A DNA stretch of 44,665 nucleotides from Nostocales cyanobacterium LEGE 12452 (GTDB lineage Bacteria; Cyanobacteriota; Cyanobacteriia; Cyanobacteriales; Nostocaceae). Position 1 is the stretch's first letter, and each line of letters begins with the position of its first letter. A model generated the notes under the pieces. It saw only the letters and a program-made list of their open reading frames with translations, was not told the origin of the DNA and did no database searches. The stretch spans positions 1 to 44,665 of the forward strand of contig JADEXV010000032.1 in the NCBI GenBank assembly GCA_015206945.1. The letters are read 5' to 3'. Both the position numbers and the translations under genes were made by a program. Positions 18,500 to 27,173 of the stretch are shown here, piece by piece.

Positions 18500-19234
18500 T
18501 TGCAGCGTCACCGATGCTTCTACTTGCTGTTCACCACCAACAATCGGGGTGGAAGCATCAGCTGATTTCGCAGCCTCAGCCCGTAGAAACATTGGTGGTG
18601 GTGGAGGCGCACTGGCATTATTAACTTGAATGCTGACTATTTCTTTGGATTTAAAACCCAAGGCACTGAAAACCGCATCAGCTTGCTGCCGCGCGTCTTG
18701 AGTAGCTTCTTTTAATGCTTGCTTTTGAGCCACTGCGATCGCTTCATCATTGGCAACAAAACTAATGCCGTTAATTTGTGTTGCACCGGCTTTGACTGCA
18801 TCATCTAATAATGTCCCAGCTTGTTCAACAGGAATACTAAAACTCACAGTGTTAGTGGCAGCATAGCCTGTAATCCGCTGCACATTATTGGTGTAGCTAT
18901 AAACCGGATTGAGACGGACACCGGTAGTTTGTAATTTTTCAACATTTTTGCTCTTGAGAAACGCAACCACCGCAGATGACCTCTGAGCGGCTTCTTGCTG
19001 CACCTCCTGGGCTGTTTTCCCTTGAATCTCCACTCCTAAACTGACTTGTGCCAGAGTTGTCGGAATTGTTTCCACTCCACGACCACTTACACTAAGGGTT
19101 CGCCATAATTTATCTTTTTCTTGTGCGAATGCAGGTAGTACAAAAGTTGCACATACAAGCATTGCTAAAGGCAGTATTTTCCACAGGTTTCCAGATGGAA
19201 ACTGAGAACCGGGTAAAGCGGCTCTAGTCATCAT
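18488..19234 (-). CDS. SIMPL domain (DUF541) periplasmic protein
   Basis: The protein has 248 aa from the ATG at 19234. That start follows a GAGGAG Shine-Dalgarno sequence about eight bases upstream; the frame stays open to 19339 but without such a site. A signal peptide (LPLAMLVCATFVLPAFAQ) with cleavage after AFA precedes the SIMPL domain. The domain begins TLSVSGRGVETIPTTLAQVSLGVE and includes KLQTTGVRLNPVYSY, QRITGYAATNTVSF and QALKEATQDARQQADAVFSALG. DUF541/SIMPL proteins (for example E. coli YggE) are periplasmic or surface-exposed and linked to oxidative stress; the molecular role is unclear. A Pro-rich loop (ASAPPPPPMF) is present. The last residues come from an adjoining tandem repeat. 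Confidence 0.88.
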   Translation of the reverse strand: MMTRAALPGSQFPSGNLWKILPLAMLVCATFVLPAFAQEKDKLWRTLSVSGRGVETIPTTLAQVSLGVEIQGKTAQEVQQEAAQRSSAVVAFLKSKNVEKLQTTGVRLNPVYSYTNNVQRITGYAATNTVSFSIPVEQAGTLLDDAVKAGATQINGISFVANDEAIAVAQKQALKEATQDARQQADAVFSALGFKSKEIVSIQVNNASAPPPPPMFLRAEAAKSADASTPIVGGEQQVEASVTLQISY

Positions 19235-19556
19235 ATTTGCACTCCTCAAAGTATCCACAGATGTTTTGAATAAAGGTATGTAGCAATCTTCTGGTGGTCG
19301 TTGAGAGCCAACAGCCACCATCAGTTTTTCACAACTCAAGTGCGATCGCTAGATACGATTTGTATGTTCTTACTTTGACACTGCGATCGTCAAAAGCTGA
19401 AATGGTTACATTTTTTGAAACTAAAAAAATTACATCAATGCTGCACAGCGTATTTGAAACGTTGACGCTGTATTCATTTTGAATTCGGACTGCTTCACCA
19501 TAGGATGTTTTTCAGAAACGCGTCAGAATCAAAGAGAAGGATTTTCAGAGAACCTA

Positions 19557-21035
19557 ATGCATTTGTTAGATCCAATCAACTTCTCTTTTCCTCTGCTGGC
19601 TAGCGCAACACAAGCCGCAGACAGTTCAATGGTAGTCGAAGCAGTACTACTAAGCTTAGTAGTCGTTTATCTCGCCAGCAAAGTTGGTGGAGAATTATCA
19701 AACCAAGTGGGTTTGCCGCCTGTTTTAGGTGAACTCGTTGGCGGTGTAGTAGTTGGCATCTCTGTCTTTCACCTTTTGGTGTTTCCTGAAGGCGGCACAG
19801 ACAGTTCTAACTCTTTGATTATGTCCTTCCTTCAAACCACCGCTGGTTTAACGCCTGAAGCCACTCCGGCAGTGTTTGCAGCCCAGTCCGAGGTCATTTC
19901 GGTTTTGGCAGAATTGGGTGTGATCATTCTGCTGTTTGAAATCGGCTTGGAGTCGAATTTAAAAGACTTAATGGCAGTTGGTATCCAAGCCACTGTTGTC
20001 GCAGTAGTTGGGGTAGTAGTACCCTTTGCGGCCGGTACTGTGGGGCTGATGACTTTGTTTGGGATTGGGGCTGTACCCGCAATTTTTGCAGGGGCGGCTT
20101 TGACTGCTACTAGTATTGGTATTACATCCAAAGTGCTGTCAGAACTGGGGCGACTCAATTCTAAAGAAGGGCAGATTATTTTGGGTGCTGCCGTAATTGA
20201 CGATGTACTAGGAATCATCGTTTTAGCGGTAGTTGCCAGTTTAGCTAAAGACGGCGTGGTGGATGTCAGCAAAGTCATTTATTTGATTATCAGTGCCACT
20301 GGTTTTATTTTGGGAGCAATCCTACTAGGCAATGTTTTCAATAAGTCCTTTGTCGCGATCGCCGATCAACTCAAAACACGTGGTGGACTAGTAATCCCAG
20401 CATTCATTTTCGCCTTTGCGATGGCATACCTTGCCGCCGTCATCCACTTAGAAGCAATTCTGGGAGCTTTTGCAGCTGGTTTAGTCTTGGAAGAGACAGA
20501 TAAGCGTAAAGAACTGCAAAGGCAAGTCTGTCCCATTGCTGATATGTTAGTGCCAATTTTCTTTGTGACTGTTGGCGCAAAAACCGATTTGGGAGTATTA
20601 AACCCAGCAATTCCCGACAATCGAGAAGGTCTAATTATGGCAACTTTCCTGATCATAGTAGCCATTCTCGGTAAAGTTATCACAGGCTTAAGCGTGTTTG
20701 GTCAACCGGAAATCAACCGTTTAGCGATCGGTGTGGGGATGATTCCTAGAGGCGAGGTTGGGTTAGTGTTTGCTGGTGTCGGCGCTGCTAGTGGCGCTCT
20801 CTCGAAACCATTAGGAGCAGCAATTATCATGATGGTTATCTTGACAACCTTTTTAGCTCCTCCATTGTTACGATTTGTGTTTCCAGATCCAAAAACCGTG
20901 GATGGAAGCTCAGAGCAACTAATTTTAGACGGTTCCTCTGGGACTTCGTTGGTAATTGAACCATCTCAGTCGAGGATGCCAGCATCAAATGACAGCAGTA
21001 ATTTGGGAGTAACTCCAGATTCTGGCGATCGTTAA
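19557..21035 (+). CDS. cation:proton antiporter (CPA2/KefB-NapA type)
   Basis: The protein has 492 aa and twelve or so membrane helices, matching the Na+/H+ exchanger domain of the CPA2 family. Features include LPPVLGELVGGVVVG near the N-terminus, the ELGVIILLFEIGLE stretch, ALTATSIGITSKVL, AAVIDDVLGIIVLAVV with the paired Asp expected in the ion-binding helix, and a C-terminal GMIPRGEVGLVFAGVG. It lacks a TrkA-N domain; the tail is a short hydrophilic Ser-rich stretch. It probably exchanges Na+ or K+ for H+. I chose the ATG at 19557 because the open frame upstream (to a TTG at 19479) is not hydrophobic and lacks a ribosome site. Confidence 0.9.
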   Translation: MHLLDPINFSFPLLASATQAADSSMVVEAVLLSLVVVYLASKVGGELSNQVGLPPVLGELVGGVVVGISVFHLLVFPEGGTDSSNSLIMSFLQTTAGLTPEATPAVFAAQSEVISVLAELGVIILLFEIGLESNLKDLMAVGIQATVVAVVGVVVPFAAGTVGLMTLFGIGAVPAIFAGAALTATSIGITSKVLSELGRLNSKEGQIILGAAVIDDVLGIIVLAVVASLAKDGVVDVSKVIYLIISATGFILGAILLGNVFNKSFVAIADQLKTRGGLVIPAFIFAFAMAYLAAVIHLEAILGAFAAGLVLEETDKRKELQRQVCPIADMLVPIFFVTVGAKTDLGVLNPAIPDNREGLIMATFLIIVAILGKVITGLSVFGQPEINRLAIGVGMIPRGEVGLVFAGVGAASGALSKPLGAAIIMMVILTTFLAPPLLRFVFPDPKTVDGSSEQLILDGSSGTSLVIEPSQSRMPASNDSSNLGVTPDSGDR

Positions 21036-21616
21036 TTATTAAGAGTGGGGAATGGGGCATTGGGAAGAGAGGAAGAAACTTGTTCAATATAATCTCCCCT
21101 GCTCCCCTGCCCCAATTGTGCAGTGGAAACTTCTATCCTAAAATCTCCGTCCCGTGTGATTGTAGAATAATCATTTGTTTATAATTTCTACCAGAATTCA
21201 GAATGTTACTTAATTTTTAGTCTCTCTCGGCTTGTGAGCCTTTATCTGAATTATTTTCCAGATAATTGGGGAGTAACACCCATAAATCTTGCTAGATCGT
21301 TTGACAGTAATGGGAATTATTTACTCAGTGCATCGATGGCAGCAAAGAACAAACACTTATCAGTAAACAGCTATCAATTATCAGTTTTCTAGCTTTATTG
21401 GGAGTCAGCATTCTCCATCTGTAAAGGTGGAAGATTTCGTATGGGGATTTAAACTTAGTTTGAAACCCGATCAATGATTTAAGTGTGTCTAAATACCAGC
21501 TTAAAAATCAAACAAGGGATTTAGAGGTCAAGTTTAGGTGGTGATGGTGTGATGATGATTTACCAATGAGTTGAGATATTGACGGCTCCCATGAATGTGA
21601 ATTAGGAGAAAGGACT
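21036..21616. other. intergenic region upstream of amiC1, 581 bp
   Basis: AT-rich. It contains a G/C-homopurine stretch and CCCCTGCTCCCCTGCCCC (21101-21118), the same low-complexity type as at positions 1-27 of the window. The last 46 bases form the leader shared with amiC2. No gene seen. Confidence 0.35.
21571..21616 (+). promoter_or_regulatory. 5' leader of amiC1, nearly identical to that of amiC2
   Basis: The 46 bases before the GTG start match 23962-24007 with only a few substitutions. Shared pieces include TTGACGGCTCCCAT, AATGTGAAT and AGGAGAAA. The last is a Shine-Dalgarno sequence that fixes the GTG start. Confidence 0.7.
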
Positions 21617-23497
21617 GTGAAATTACATTGGTTACTACCCAGCACTATTGGAACTATCTTCATGCTATCGTCGCCAGCAATGGCCGCGAGACTTGAATCT
21701 TGGCGCTTTGATGCCAATCAAAACAGGCTGGAAATTAATACTGTGGGAGCAGTTCAACCCCAAGCACAACTAATTTTCAACCCAACTCGGCTGGTAATTG
21801 ATTTGCCGGGAACTACATTTGGTCGTCCGCAGTTAACCCAACAGGTGGGTGGTGGAATTCGCTCAATCCGTGTTGGACAGTTTGATGTAGATACAACACG
21901 CATAGTTGTCGAACTGACTCCTGGTTACAGTTTAGACCCCAAACGAGTGAAATTTGTTGGTACAACTGGCGATCGCTGGACGGTGCAATTACCTACGCCA
22001 GAAGTTGAAAAAGTAGCTACTTCTCCTAGAAATGCTTACAGCGTAGTTACCCCAAACTCCGAACGTCAATCTAATATTTCAAGGGTTGCTACTACTACAC
22101 GAGGGGCAACTCAAATTGAGAGCTTACAGGTAACAGGTGATGGGTTGTTCATTCGTACCGGTGGTGGTAATCCTCCGATTCAGGTAATTCGCAGCCGCGA
22201 TCGCGCTACCATCTTCGTAGATATCTCTGGTGCATCTTTATCACCACGTCTGACGCAGCAGAGTAATATACCCGTTAACAAACATGGTATTAGCCGCGTC
22301 GAATTCACCTCATTACAAACCCAACCTCCTGGTGTCCGCCTATCTTTACGGGTAGATAAAAATAGCCCAGATTGGCGAGCAAGTAATAGTAACGATGGTG
22401 GTTTGATAATTCTACCTAGTCGCGTTGTCAGATTGCCTGGAAATAATAATTCGGACAATCAGTCAGAAGCCGTTTCCTTGCCCAATAGACCATCTACCAA
22501 CAACTCGATAGCAACAATTGAGTCTGTGCAACTTGCCGATAATGGCAAACAACTGCTAATTAGAGGCAACCAACCTTTATCTGCTACGGGAACCTGGGAT
22601 AGATCCTTAGGTATTTTCCGCGTCACAATTACTAATGCCAAGTTAGCTCCCAGAGTTATAGGGCCTACTTTTGCTCCCAATAGCCCCATTCTTCGGGTAC
22701 GTCTGCAACCTCAAGCATCCACCAATACAGTAGTTGTTTTAGTTCAACCAGCAGGAGGAGTGCAGCTTGGGCAACCCCAGCAAATCGGCGACCAGCTTTT
22801 GGCTCTACCAATACAAGGTTCTCGGCGAATTGTCAGCCTCCCTGGAAGACCACCCTTTGCTTTACCTGGGCTACCACCGCCGAACCGCGGGCCATTCCCA
22901 GACCCAAACAATCCAAATCCCCAGTCCCCAACACAACCACAACGCCGAGTTACCAACGGGCGAGTGGTAGTCCTTATTGACCCCGGACATGGCGGTAAAG
23001 ACCCCGGAGCTGTAGGTCTTGGTGGACTACGCGAAAAGGATATTATTTTGCCTATTAGCAAAAGAATAGCTCAGGTATTGCAGCAAAATGGCGTACAGGT
23101 AGTTATGACGAGGGATTCTGACTATTTTGTTACCCTTCCGGGACGAGTGCAATTAGCAGAGCGAGCTAATGCTGATGTGTTTGTTAGTATTCATGCTAAT
23201 GCAGTCGGCCCAGGTCGTTCGGATGTCAGTGGCTTAGAAACGTATTATTACGATAGTGGTTTGGGTTTGGCTCGCATTGTCCATAACAGTATTCTCCAAG
23301 GTGTAAATGTCAGAGATAGGGGAACGCGGCGAGCCAGATTTTTTGTCCTCAGAAAAAGTTCTATGCCTTCGATTCTGGTAGAAACAGGTTATTTGACCGG
23401 TCGAGAGGATAACGCTAAACTCAGAAACTCAGCTTACCAAAATCAAATGGGAGAAGCGATCGCTCGTGGCATTCTTCAGTATCTAAAGAGAAGATAA
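21617..23497 (+). CDS. amiC1: AMIN-domain N-acetylmuramoyl-L-alanine amidase (AmiC1)
   Basis: The protein has 626 aa. It cleaves the amide bond between N-acetylmuramic acid and the stem peptide. A signal peptide (TIGTIFMLSSPAMAA) is followed by beta-rich AMIN-type domains (about 27-125, 160-265, 290-395), a Pro-rich linker, and a C-terminal amidase_3 domain with zinc ligands His458 (DPGHGG), Glu473 and His526 (SIHAN) and catalytic Glu589 (VETGY). In Nostoc and Anabaena, AmiC proteins drill nanopores in the septal wall and are needed for cell-cell communication and heterocyst differentiation. The start is a GTG with a strong AGGAGAAA upstream. It is followed by paralogue amiC2; numbering of the pair is by position. 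Confidence 0.95.
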   Translation: MKLHWLLPSTIGTIFMLSSPAMAARLESWRFDANQNRLEINTVGAVQPQAQLIFNPTRLVIDLPGTTFGRPQLTQQVGGGIRSIRVGQFDVDTTRIVVELTPGYSLDPKRVKFVGTTGDRWTVQLPTPEVEKVATSPRNAYSVVTPNSERQSNISRVATTTRGATQIESLQVTGDGLFIRTGGGNPPIQVIRSRDRATIFVDISGASLSPRLTQQSNIPVNKHGISRVEFTSLQTQPPGVRLSLRVDKNSPDWRASNSNDGGLIILPSRVVRLPGNNNSDNQSEAVSLPNRPSTNNSIATIESVQLADNGKQLLIRGNQPLSATGTWDRSLGIFRVTITNAKLAPRVIGPTFAPNSPILRVRLQPQASTNTVVVLVQPAGGVQLGQPQQIGDQLLALPIQGSRRIVSLPGRPPFALPGLPPPNRGPFPDPNNPNPQSPTQPQRRVTNGRVVVLIDPGHGGKDPGAVGLGGLREKDIILPISKRIAQVLQQNGVQVVMTRDSDYFVTLPGRVQLAERANADVFVSIHANAVGPGRSDVSGLETYYYDSGLGLARIVHNSILQGVNVRDRGTRRARFFVLRKSSMPSILVETGYLTGREDNAKLRNSAYQNQMGEAIARGILQYLKRR

Positions 23498-23502
23498 GTA
23501 AT

Positions 23503-23649
23503 TTAGTCTAAATTTCTAAATTGTTGAGTAAGTACATCTAAATCTTTACCATTTTTATCCAATTTAGTAGTAAAACAATTTAAGTATTCTTGCGGCGGAA
23601 TAAGAGTAGCTTCTTTGTTATTGTCATTTGATACTTTGCAAGTCAACAA
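23503..23649 (-). pseudogene. C-terminal fragment of an unknown gene
   Basis: A 48-codon frame on the minus strand. It has a protein-like, polar composition (KVSNDNNKEATLIPPQEYLN; KLDKNGKDLDVLTQQFRNLD) and ends in TAA. There is no ATG; the frame runs upstream into a dispersed repeat and a stop. The gene to which it belonged appears to have been cut off at the repeat. No family recognised; chance cannot be excluded. Confidence 0.3.
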
Positions 23650-23677
23650 ATTTTTGATTTTAGACTTTCCTCCGGAA

Positions 23678-23730
23678 CGCTACTCGTAGCTTGCTTCTTT
23701 GGAGGGTACGGCTACGCTCAGTCGAACGAT
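23678..23730. repeat. dispersed Nostoc-type repeat
   Basis: Contains the palindromic GCTACTCGTAGC core followed by TTGCTTCTTTGG and GGCTACGCTCAGTCGAAC. Related pieces (GACGCTACGCGTAGCTTGCTT) occur at about 42206-42230 and, more diverged, near 43216-43250. Confidence 0.6.
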
Positions 23731-23961
23731 TTTGGTTTTTGAATTTGTATCACCTAAAACAGGTATTACTGTAGCAAGACCCTAGTCTGGCAGAAAACTA
23801 AAATCGGGAATCTAAAATTTAAAATTGGCAGTCAAACTTATATAGGCTAATGGCATGGCAAAATCAGAGGAGCGTGCTATATTTTACGCCATTAGCTGTG
23901 TCTTAAATAACAGCGCCAAACTCAAGTGTGCGCGGTGACGGTGTGAGGATTAGCCAATATG

Positions 23962-24007
23962 TTGAGATGTTGACGGCTCCCATAAATGTGAATCAGGAGA
24001 AAAGACT
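23962..24007 (+). promoter_or_regulatory. 5' leader of amiC2, nearly identical to that of amiC1
   Basis: Same length and nearly the same sequence as 21571-21616, including the AGGAGAAA ribosome site before the GTG. Either it was duplicated with the gene or the leader is kept for regulation. Confidence 0.7.
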
Positions 24008-25924
24008 GTGAAATTACGCTGGTTACTATCCAGTACTATTGGAACCATCTTCATGCTATCGTCGCCGGCAATGGCCGCGAGACTTGAATCTTGGCGTTTT
24101 GATGCCAATCAAAACAAGCTAGAAATTAATACTCAAGGGGATGTTCAACCCCAAGCACAATTAATTTTTAACCCGACTCGTCTAGTTATTGATTTACCAG
24201 GAACCACATTTGGCCGCCCGCAGCTAACCCAACAAGTGGGCGGTGCAATTCGTTCTATTCGTGTTGGGCAGTTTGACGAACAAACAACACGGATAGTGGT
24301 TGAACTGACTCCTGGTTATAGTTTAGACCCCAAACGAGTGCAATTTGTGGGTACAACTGGCGATCGCTGGACAGTGCAATTACCTACGCCAGAAGCTGAC
24401 AATGTACCCGCAAGAAACACTGAGGGGCAACCAGAACAAGCTATAGCCACTAATACTTCACCCAGAACATCTACACAAACATTCCCCCCAAGGAATATTT
24501 ACAATGTGGTAACAAGCGGTTCTGTAAATCCACTGAACACTAGACCGCTGAACAACAGAATGGTTGTCGCCAAAGTTACTCAAATTGAGAACTTACAAGT
24601 CACTGGTGATGGTTTTTTTATCCGCACCAATGGTGGTAATCCTCAAATTCAGGTAAATCGTAGCAATGATCAGAAGGCAATTAACATCGACATTGCTGGT
24701 GCAACTCTATCACCAAGTTTAGAGCAGCGAGATTTGTCGATTAATCGTTATGGTGTTAGCCGTATCCAGTTCACCCAACTGCAAACCAACCCATCTGTTG
24801 TTCGCCTGACTTTACAAGTAGATGAAAATAGTCAAAATTGGCGAGCAACTACTAGCAGTGTTGGCGGTTTCGTGGTTCTACCCAGTCGTGGAGTTGCCCA
24901 GTCCCCTGGAAGTAACAGTCCACGTCCCATAGCACCAAGTAACACACCTGCTAACATTCAGTCTGTGCAACTGGCTAATAATGGTACACAATTGCTGATT
25001 CGAGCCGACCAAACATTGTCTGCTACAGGAGGCTGGGATAGAACCTCTGGTCTGTTCCGTATCACTATTAACAATGCTAAGTTAGCTCCCAAAGTCACAG
25101 GCCCGACTTTCAATCCTAATAGCCCGATTTTGCGGGTACGCCTGCAACCACAAGAATCCAACACTGTCACTGTCTTGGTTCAACCAGCAGCTGGAGTACA
25201 AATTGGGGAACTCAACCAGGTTGGCGACCAGCTTTTAGCTTTAGAATTACGACGCTCTAGTAGCAGCATCACACCGCCCATTGCTTTACCTCCTCTGCCA
25301 TTACCAGACCAAGGACAATTACCAAATTCCATAGATAATCCCCGTCCAATCTCCCAGCCACGACCACGCCCCTCAGCTCCCAGAGGGAAATTGCTAGTAG
25401 TTATTGACCCAGGACATGGTGGAAAAGACTCAGGTGCCCCTGGTTTGGGGGGACTTTTAGAAAAGGATGTAATTCTGCCTATTGGGAAAAGGGTAGGAGC
25501 AATTTTAGAGCAAAATGGTGTGCAAGCGGTACTAACACGGGATGCCGACTTTTTCGTAGAACTTCAAGGACGGGTAGATATTGCCAAGCGGGTGAATGCG
25601 ACTTTGTTTGTCAGCATTCACGCTAATTCCATTGAGAATCGCCCTGATGTCAATGGCTTAGAAGTTTATTATTACGAGAGCGGTTATGGTCTGGCTGAAG
25701 TAGTTCGTAAAAGCATTCTCCAGGACATCGGCACTATCAAAGACCGGGGAACTCGCAAAGCCAGATTCTATGTTCTTAGGAAAAGCTCCATGCCTTCAAT
25801 TTTGGTAGAAACAGGCTATATGAGTGGTTACGAGGATAATCCCAGATTGGGAACACCAGAATATCAAAATCGGATGGCAGAAGCGATCGCTCGTGGCATT
25901 CTAAAATACTTACAGCAGAGGTAA
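24008..25924 (+). CDS. amiC2: AMIN-domain N-acetylmuramoyl-L-alanine amidase (AmiC2)
   Basis: The protein has 638 aa and is the tandem paralogue of the preceding gene. The two are nearly identical over the signal peptide and first AMIN domain and still similar over the catalytic domain; they differ most in the linkers after each AMIN domain. The amidase_3 residues are present: DPGHGG (His470), the Glu of LLEKD, SIHAN and LVETGY. This type of periplasmic amidase perforates the septal peptidoglycan in heterocystous cyanobacteria. The start is a GTG with the same AGGAGAAA Shine-Dalgarno sequence. It is followed after 129 bases by murI on the same strand, so wall synthesis and wall opening genes adjoin. 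Confidence 0.95.
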   Translation: MKLRWLLSSTIGTIFMLSSPAMAARLESWRFDANQNKLEINTQGDVQPQAQLIFNPTRLVIDLPGTTFGRPQLTQQVGGAIRSIRVGQFDEQTTRIVVELTPGYSLDPKRVQFVGTTGDRWTVQLPTPEADNVPARNTEGQPEQAIATNTSPRTSTQTFPPRNIYNVVTSGSVNPLNTRPLNNRMVVAKVTQIENLQVTGDGFFIRTNGGNPQIQVNRSNDQKAINIDIAGATLSPSLEQRDLSINRYGVSRIQFTQLQTNPSVVRLTLQVDENSQNWRATTSSVGGFVVLPSRGVAQSPGSNSPRPIAPSNTPANIQSVQLANNGTQLLIRADQTLSATGGWDRTSGLFRITINNAKLAPKVTGPTFNPNSPILRVRLQPQESNTVTVLVQPAAGVQIGELNQVGDQLLALELRRSSSSITPPIALPPLPLPDQGQLPNSIDNPRPISQPRPRPSAPRGKLLVVIDPGHGGKDSGAPGLGGLLEKDVILPIGKRVGAILEQNGVQAVLTRDADFFVELQGRVDIAKRVNATLFVSIHANSIENRPDVNGLEVYYYESGYGLAEVVRKSILQDIGTIKDRGTRKARFYVLRKSSMPSILVETGYMSGYEDNPRLGTPEYQNRMAEAIARGILKYLQQR

Positions 25925-26053
25925 TATAGTACAAATTACTAGTTAAAGAGGTGGTATTTAAACTTCTTTGAGGCGCAGAATTTAGTGGTCAAATTGGAGA
26001 TTGTCTGCTAAATTCTGTATTTTAAATCCCAAAACCTAAATATATATCTGCCT

Positions 26054-26920
26054 GTGTATTCATCTTCCATTTTTGAAGGGAATCTTGACAATTTTTCCGA
26101 GCGAGAACCCCAATGTGCCCCAATTGGTATCTTTGATAGTGGTGTGGGTGGGCTAACAGTACTGCGAGAAGTATATCGACAACTCCCCAATGAATCAATT
26201 GTTTACTTTGGGGATACAGCTAGACTTCCTTACGGAATTCGTTCACAAGCAGAAATTTTACGATTTACACGTGAAATTATTACCTGGCTACAACAGCAGC
26301 AGGTAAAAATGGTAATTATGGCTTGCAACACCAGTTCTGCCTTAGCCTTAGAAACCGTGCGTCAAGAATTCAGCATACCTATTTTGGGAGTAATCCTACC
26401 GGGTGCAAAAGCTGCGGTGCAGCAAGGAAAGCGGATTGGTGTAATTGCCACTCCAGCTACAGCTAAAAGTAATGCTTATAAGCACGCTATTCTCGAAATT
26501 GCTCCCGATGTCCAAGTCTGGCAAGTTGGATGTCCAGAGTTTGTGCCACTGATTGAGCAAAACCGCATTCACGATCCTTACACTGCTGAAGTGGCACGAG
26601 CCTACCTAGAGCCTTTATTAGAGCAGGAAATTGACACCTTAGTTCACGGTTGTACCCATTATCCCCACCTTACACCAGTACTGCGATCGCTCCTCCCCTC
26701 ACAAGTTCAGTTGGTCGATCCAGCTGTTCATGTTGTGGCAGCTTGCGCCCAAGAACTAGACTTACTAGGCTTAAGAAATACTCATCTACCATTACCAACT
26801 CGCTTCGCCGTCAGCGGTTGTCCGCAACAGTTTTCCCAGTCAGGAGTGCAGTGGCTAGGCTATACCCCAATGGTTGAAGAGGTTTCCTTCACTGATATCG
26901 CTATTTCCCAACTCCAATAA
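26054..26920 (+). CDS. murI: glutamate racemase MurI
   Basis: The protein has 288 aa. It converts L- to D-glutamate for peptidoglycan. The N-terminal signature is PIGIFDSGVGGLTVLREV, followed by YFGDTARLPYG. The two catalytic cysteines are in MACNTSSA and VHGCTHYP. The start is a GTG at 26054, which leaves an N-terminal extension of about 23 residues before the conserved region; no better start is seen. It lies just downstream of the two amidases on the same strand. After the stop come heptamer repeats and a perfect inverted repeat. Confidence 0.96.
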   Translation: MYSSSIFEGNLDNFSEREPQCAPIGIFDSGVGGLTVLREVYRQLPNESIVYFGDTARLPYGIRSQAEILRFTREIITWLQQQQVKMVIMACNTSSALALETVRQEFSIPILGVILPGAKAAVQQGKRIGVIATPATAKSNAYKHAILEIAPDVQVWQVGCPEFVPLIEQNRIHDPYTAEVARAYLEPLLEQEIDTLVHGCTHYPHLTPVLRSLLPSQVQLVDPAVHVVAACAQELDLLGLRNTHLPLPTRFAVSGCPQQFSQSGVQWLGYTPMVEEVSFTDIAISQLQ

Positions 26921-26936
26921 AACTAATTAGTCCCTA

Positions 26937-27013
26937 GTCCTTAGTCCTTAGTTATTTATTGAAACAAATGACGAAGGACTAAGGACAAATGACAAATGAC
27001 TATTGACTATTAA
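26937..27013. repeat. perfect 13-bp inverted repeat and STRR heptamers after murI
   Basis: GTCCTTAGTCCTT (26937-26949) and its exact complement AAGGACTAAGGAC (26974-26986) are 24 bases apart, followed by heptamers such as AAATGAC and TATTGAC up to about 27013. A terminator for murI is plausible. The heptamers also provide the last codons of the minus-strand small frame at 27000-27173. Confidence 0.7.
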
Positions 27014-27173
27014 CTGATATCTCCTGCTTGCGTTTTCCTTCGGTAGATGAAGGGAAACCTGTAGTAACAGTCTTTGTACCTGTTCGCTTCGCCAGTGCTA
27101 ATAACAGGTAGACTGTGAATAAATATCCAGACGCTAAAATAAAAATCATCATAGGTATACTTCCGTAAATCAT
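27000..27173 (-). CDS. possible 57-aa single-span membrane protein
   Basis: ATG to TAG, 57 residues. The N-terminal half is one clear membrane helix (PMMIFILASGYLFTVYLLLALA) followed by a positively charged turn (KRTG) and a hydrophilic C-terminal tail rich in Ser, Thr and Lys. The distribution obeys the positive-inside rule. Photosystem and cytochrome subunits of cyanobacteria have this size and shape, but I do not recognise it as any of them. The last few residues come from a tandem repeat. No strong ribosome site. Confidence 0.45.
   Translation of the reverse strand: MIYGSIPMMIFILASGYLFTVYLLLALAKRTGTKTVTTGFPSSTEGKRKQEISVNSQ

Larger units (their letters stand above)
23498..24007. other. 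amiC1-amiC2 spacer, 510 bp
   Basis: It holds, in order, a minus-strand gene fragment (23503-23649), a dispersed-repeat segment with GGAACGCTACTCGTAGC (about 23678-23730), a stretch without features, and the duplicated amiC leader. The spacer separates two otherwise tandem genes. Confidence 0.4.

Noticed and set aside
19479..19556. N-terminal extension of the antiporter from a TTG codon
   Set aside because: The extra 26 residues are hydrophilic with no ribosome site; the ATG at 19557 precedes the first hydrophobic segment.
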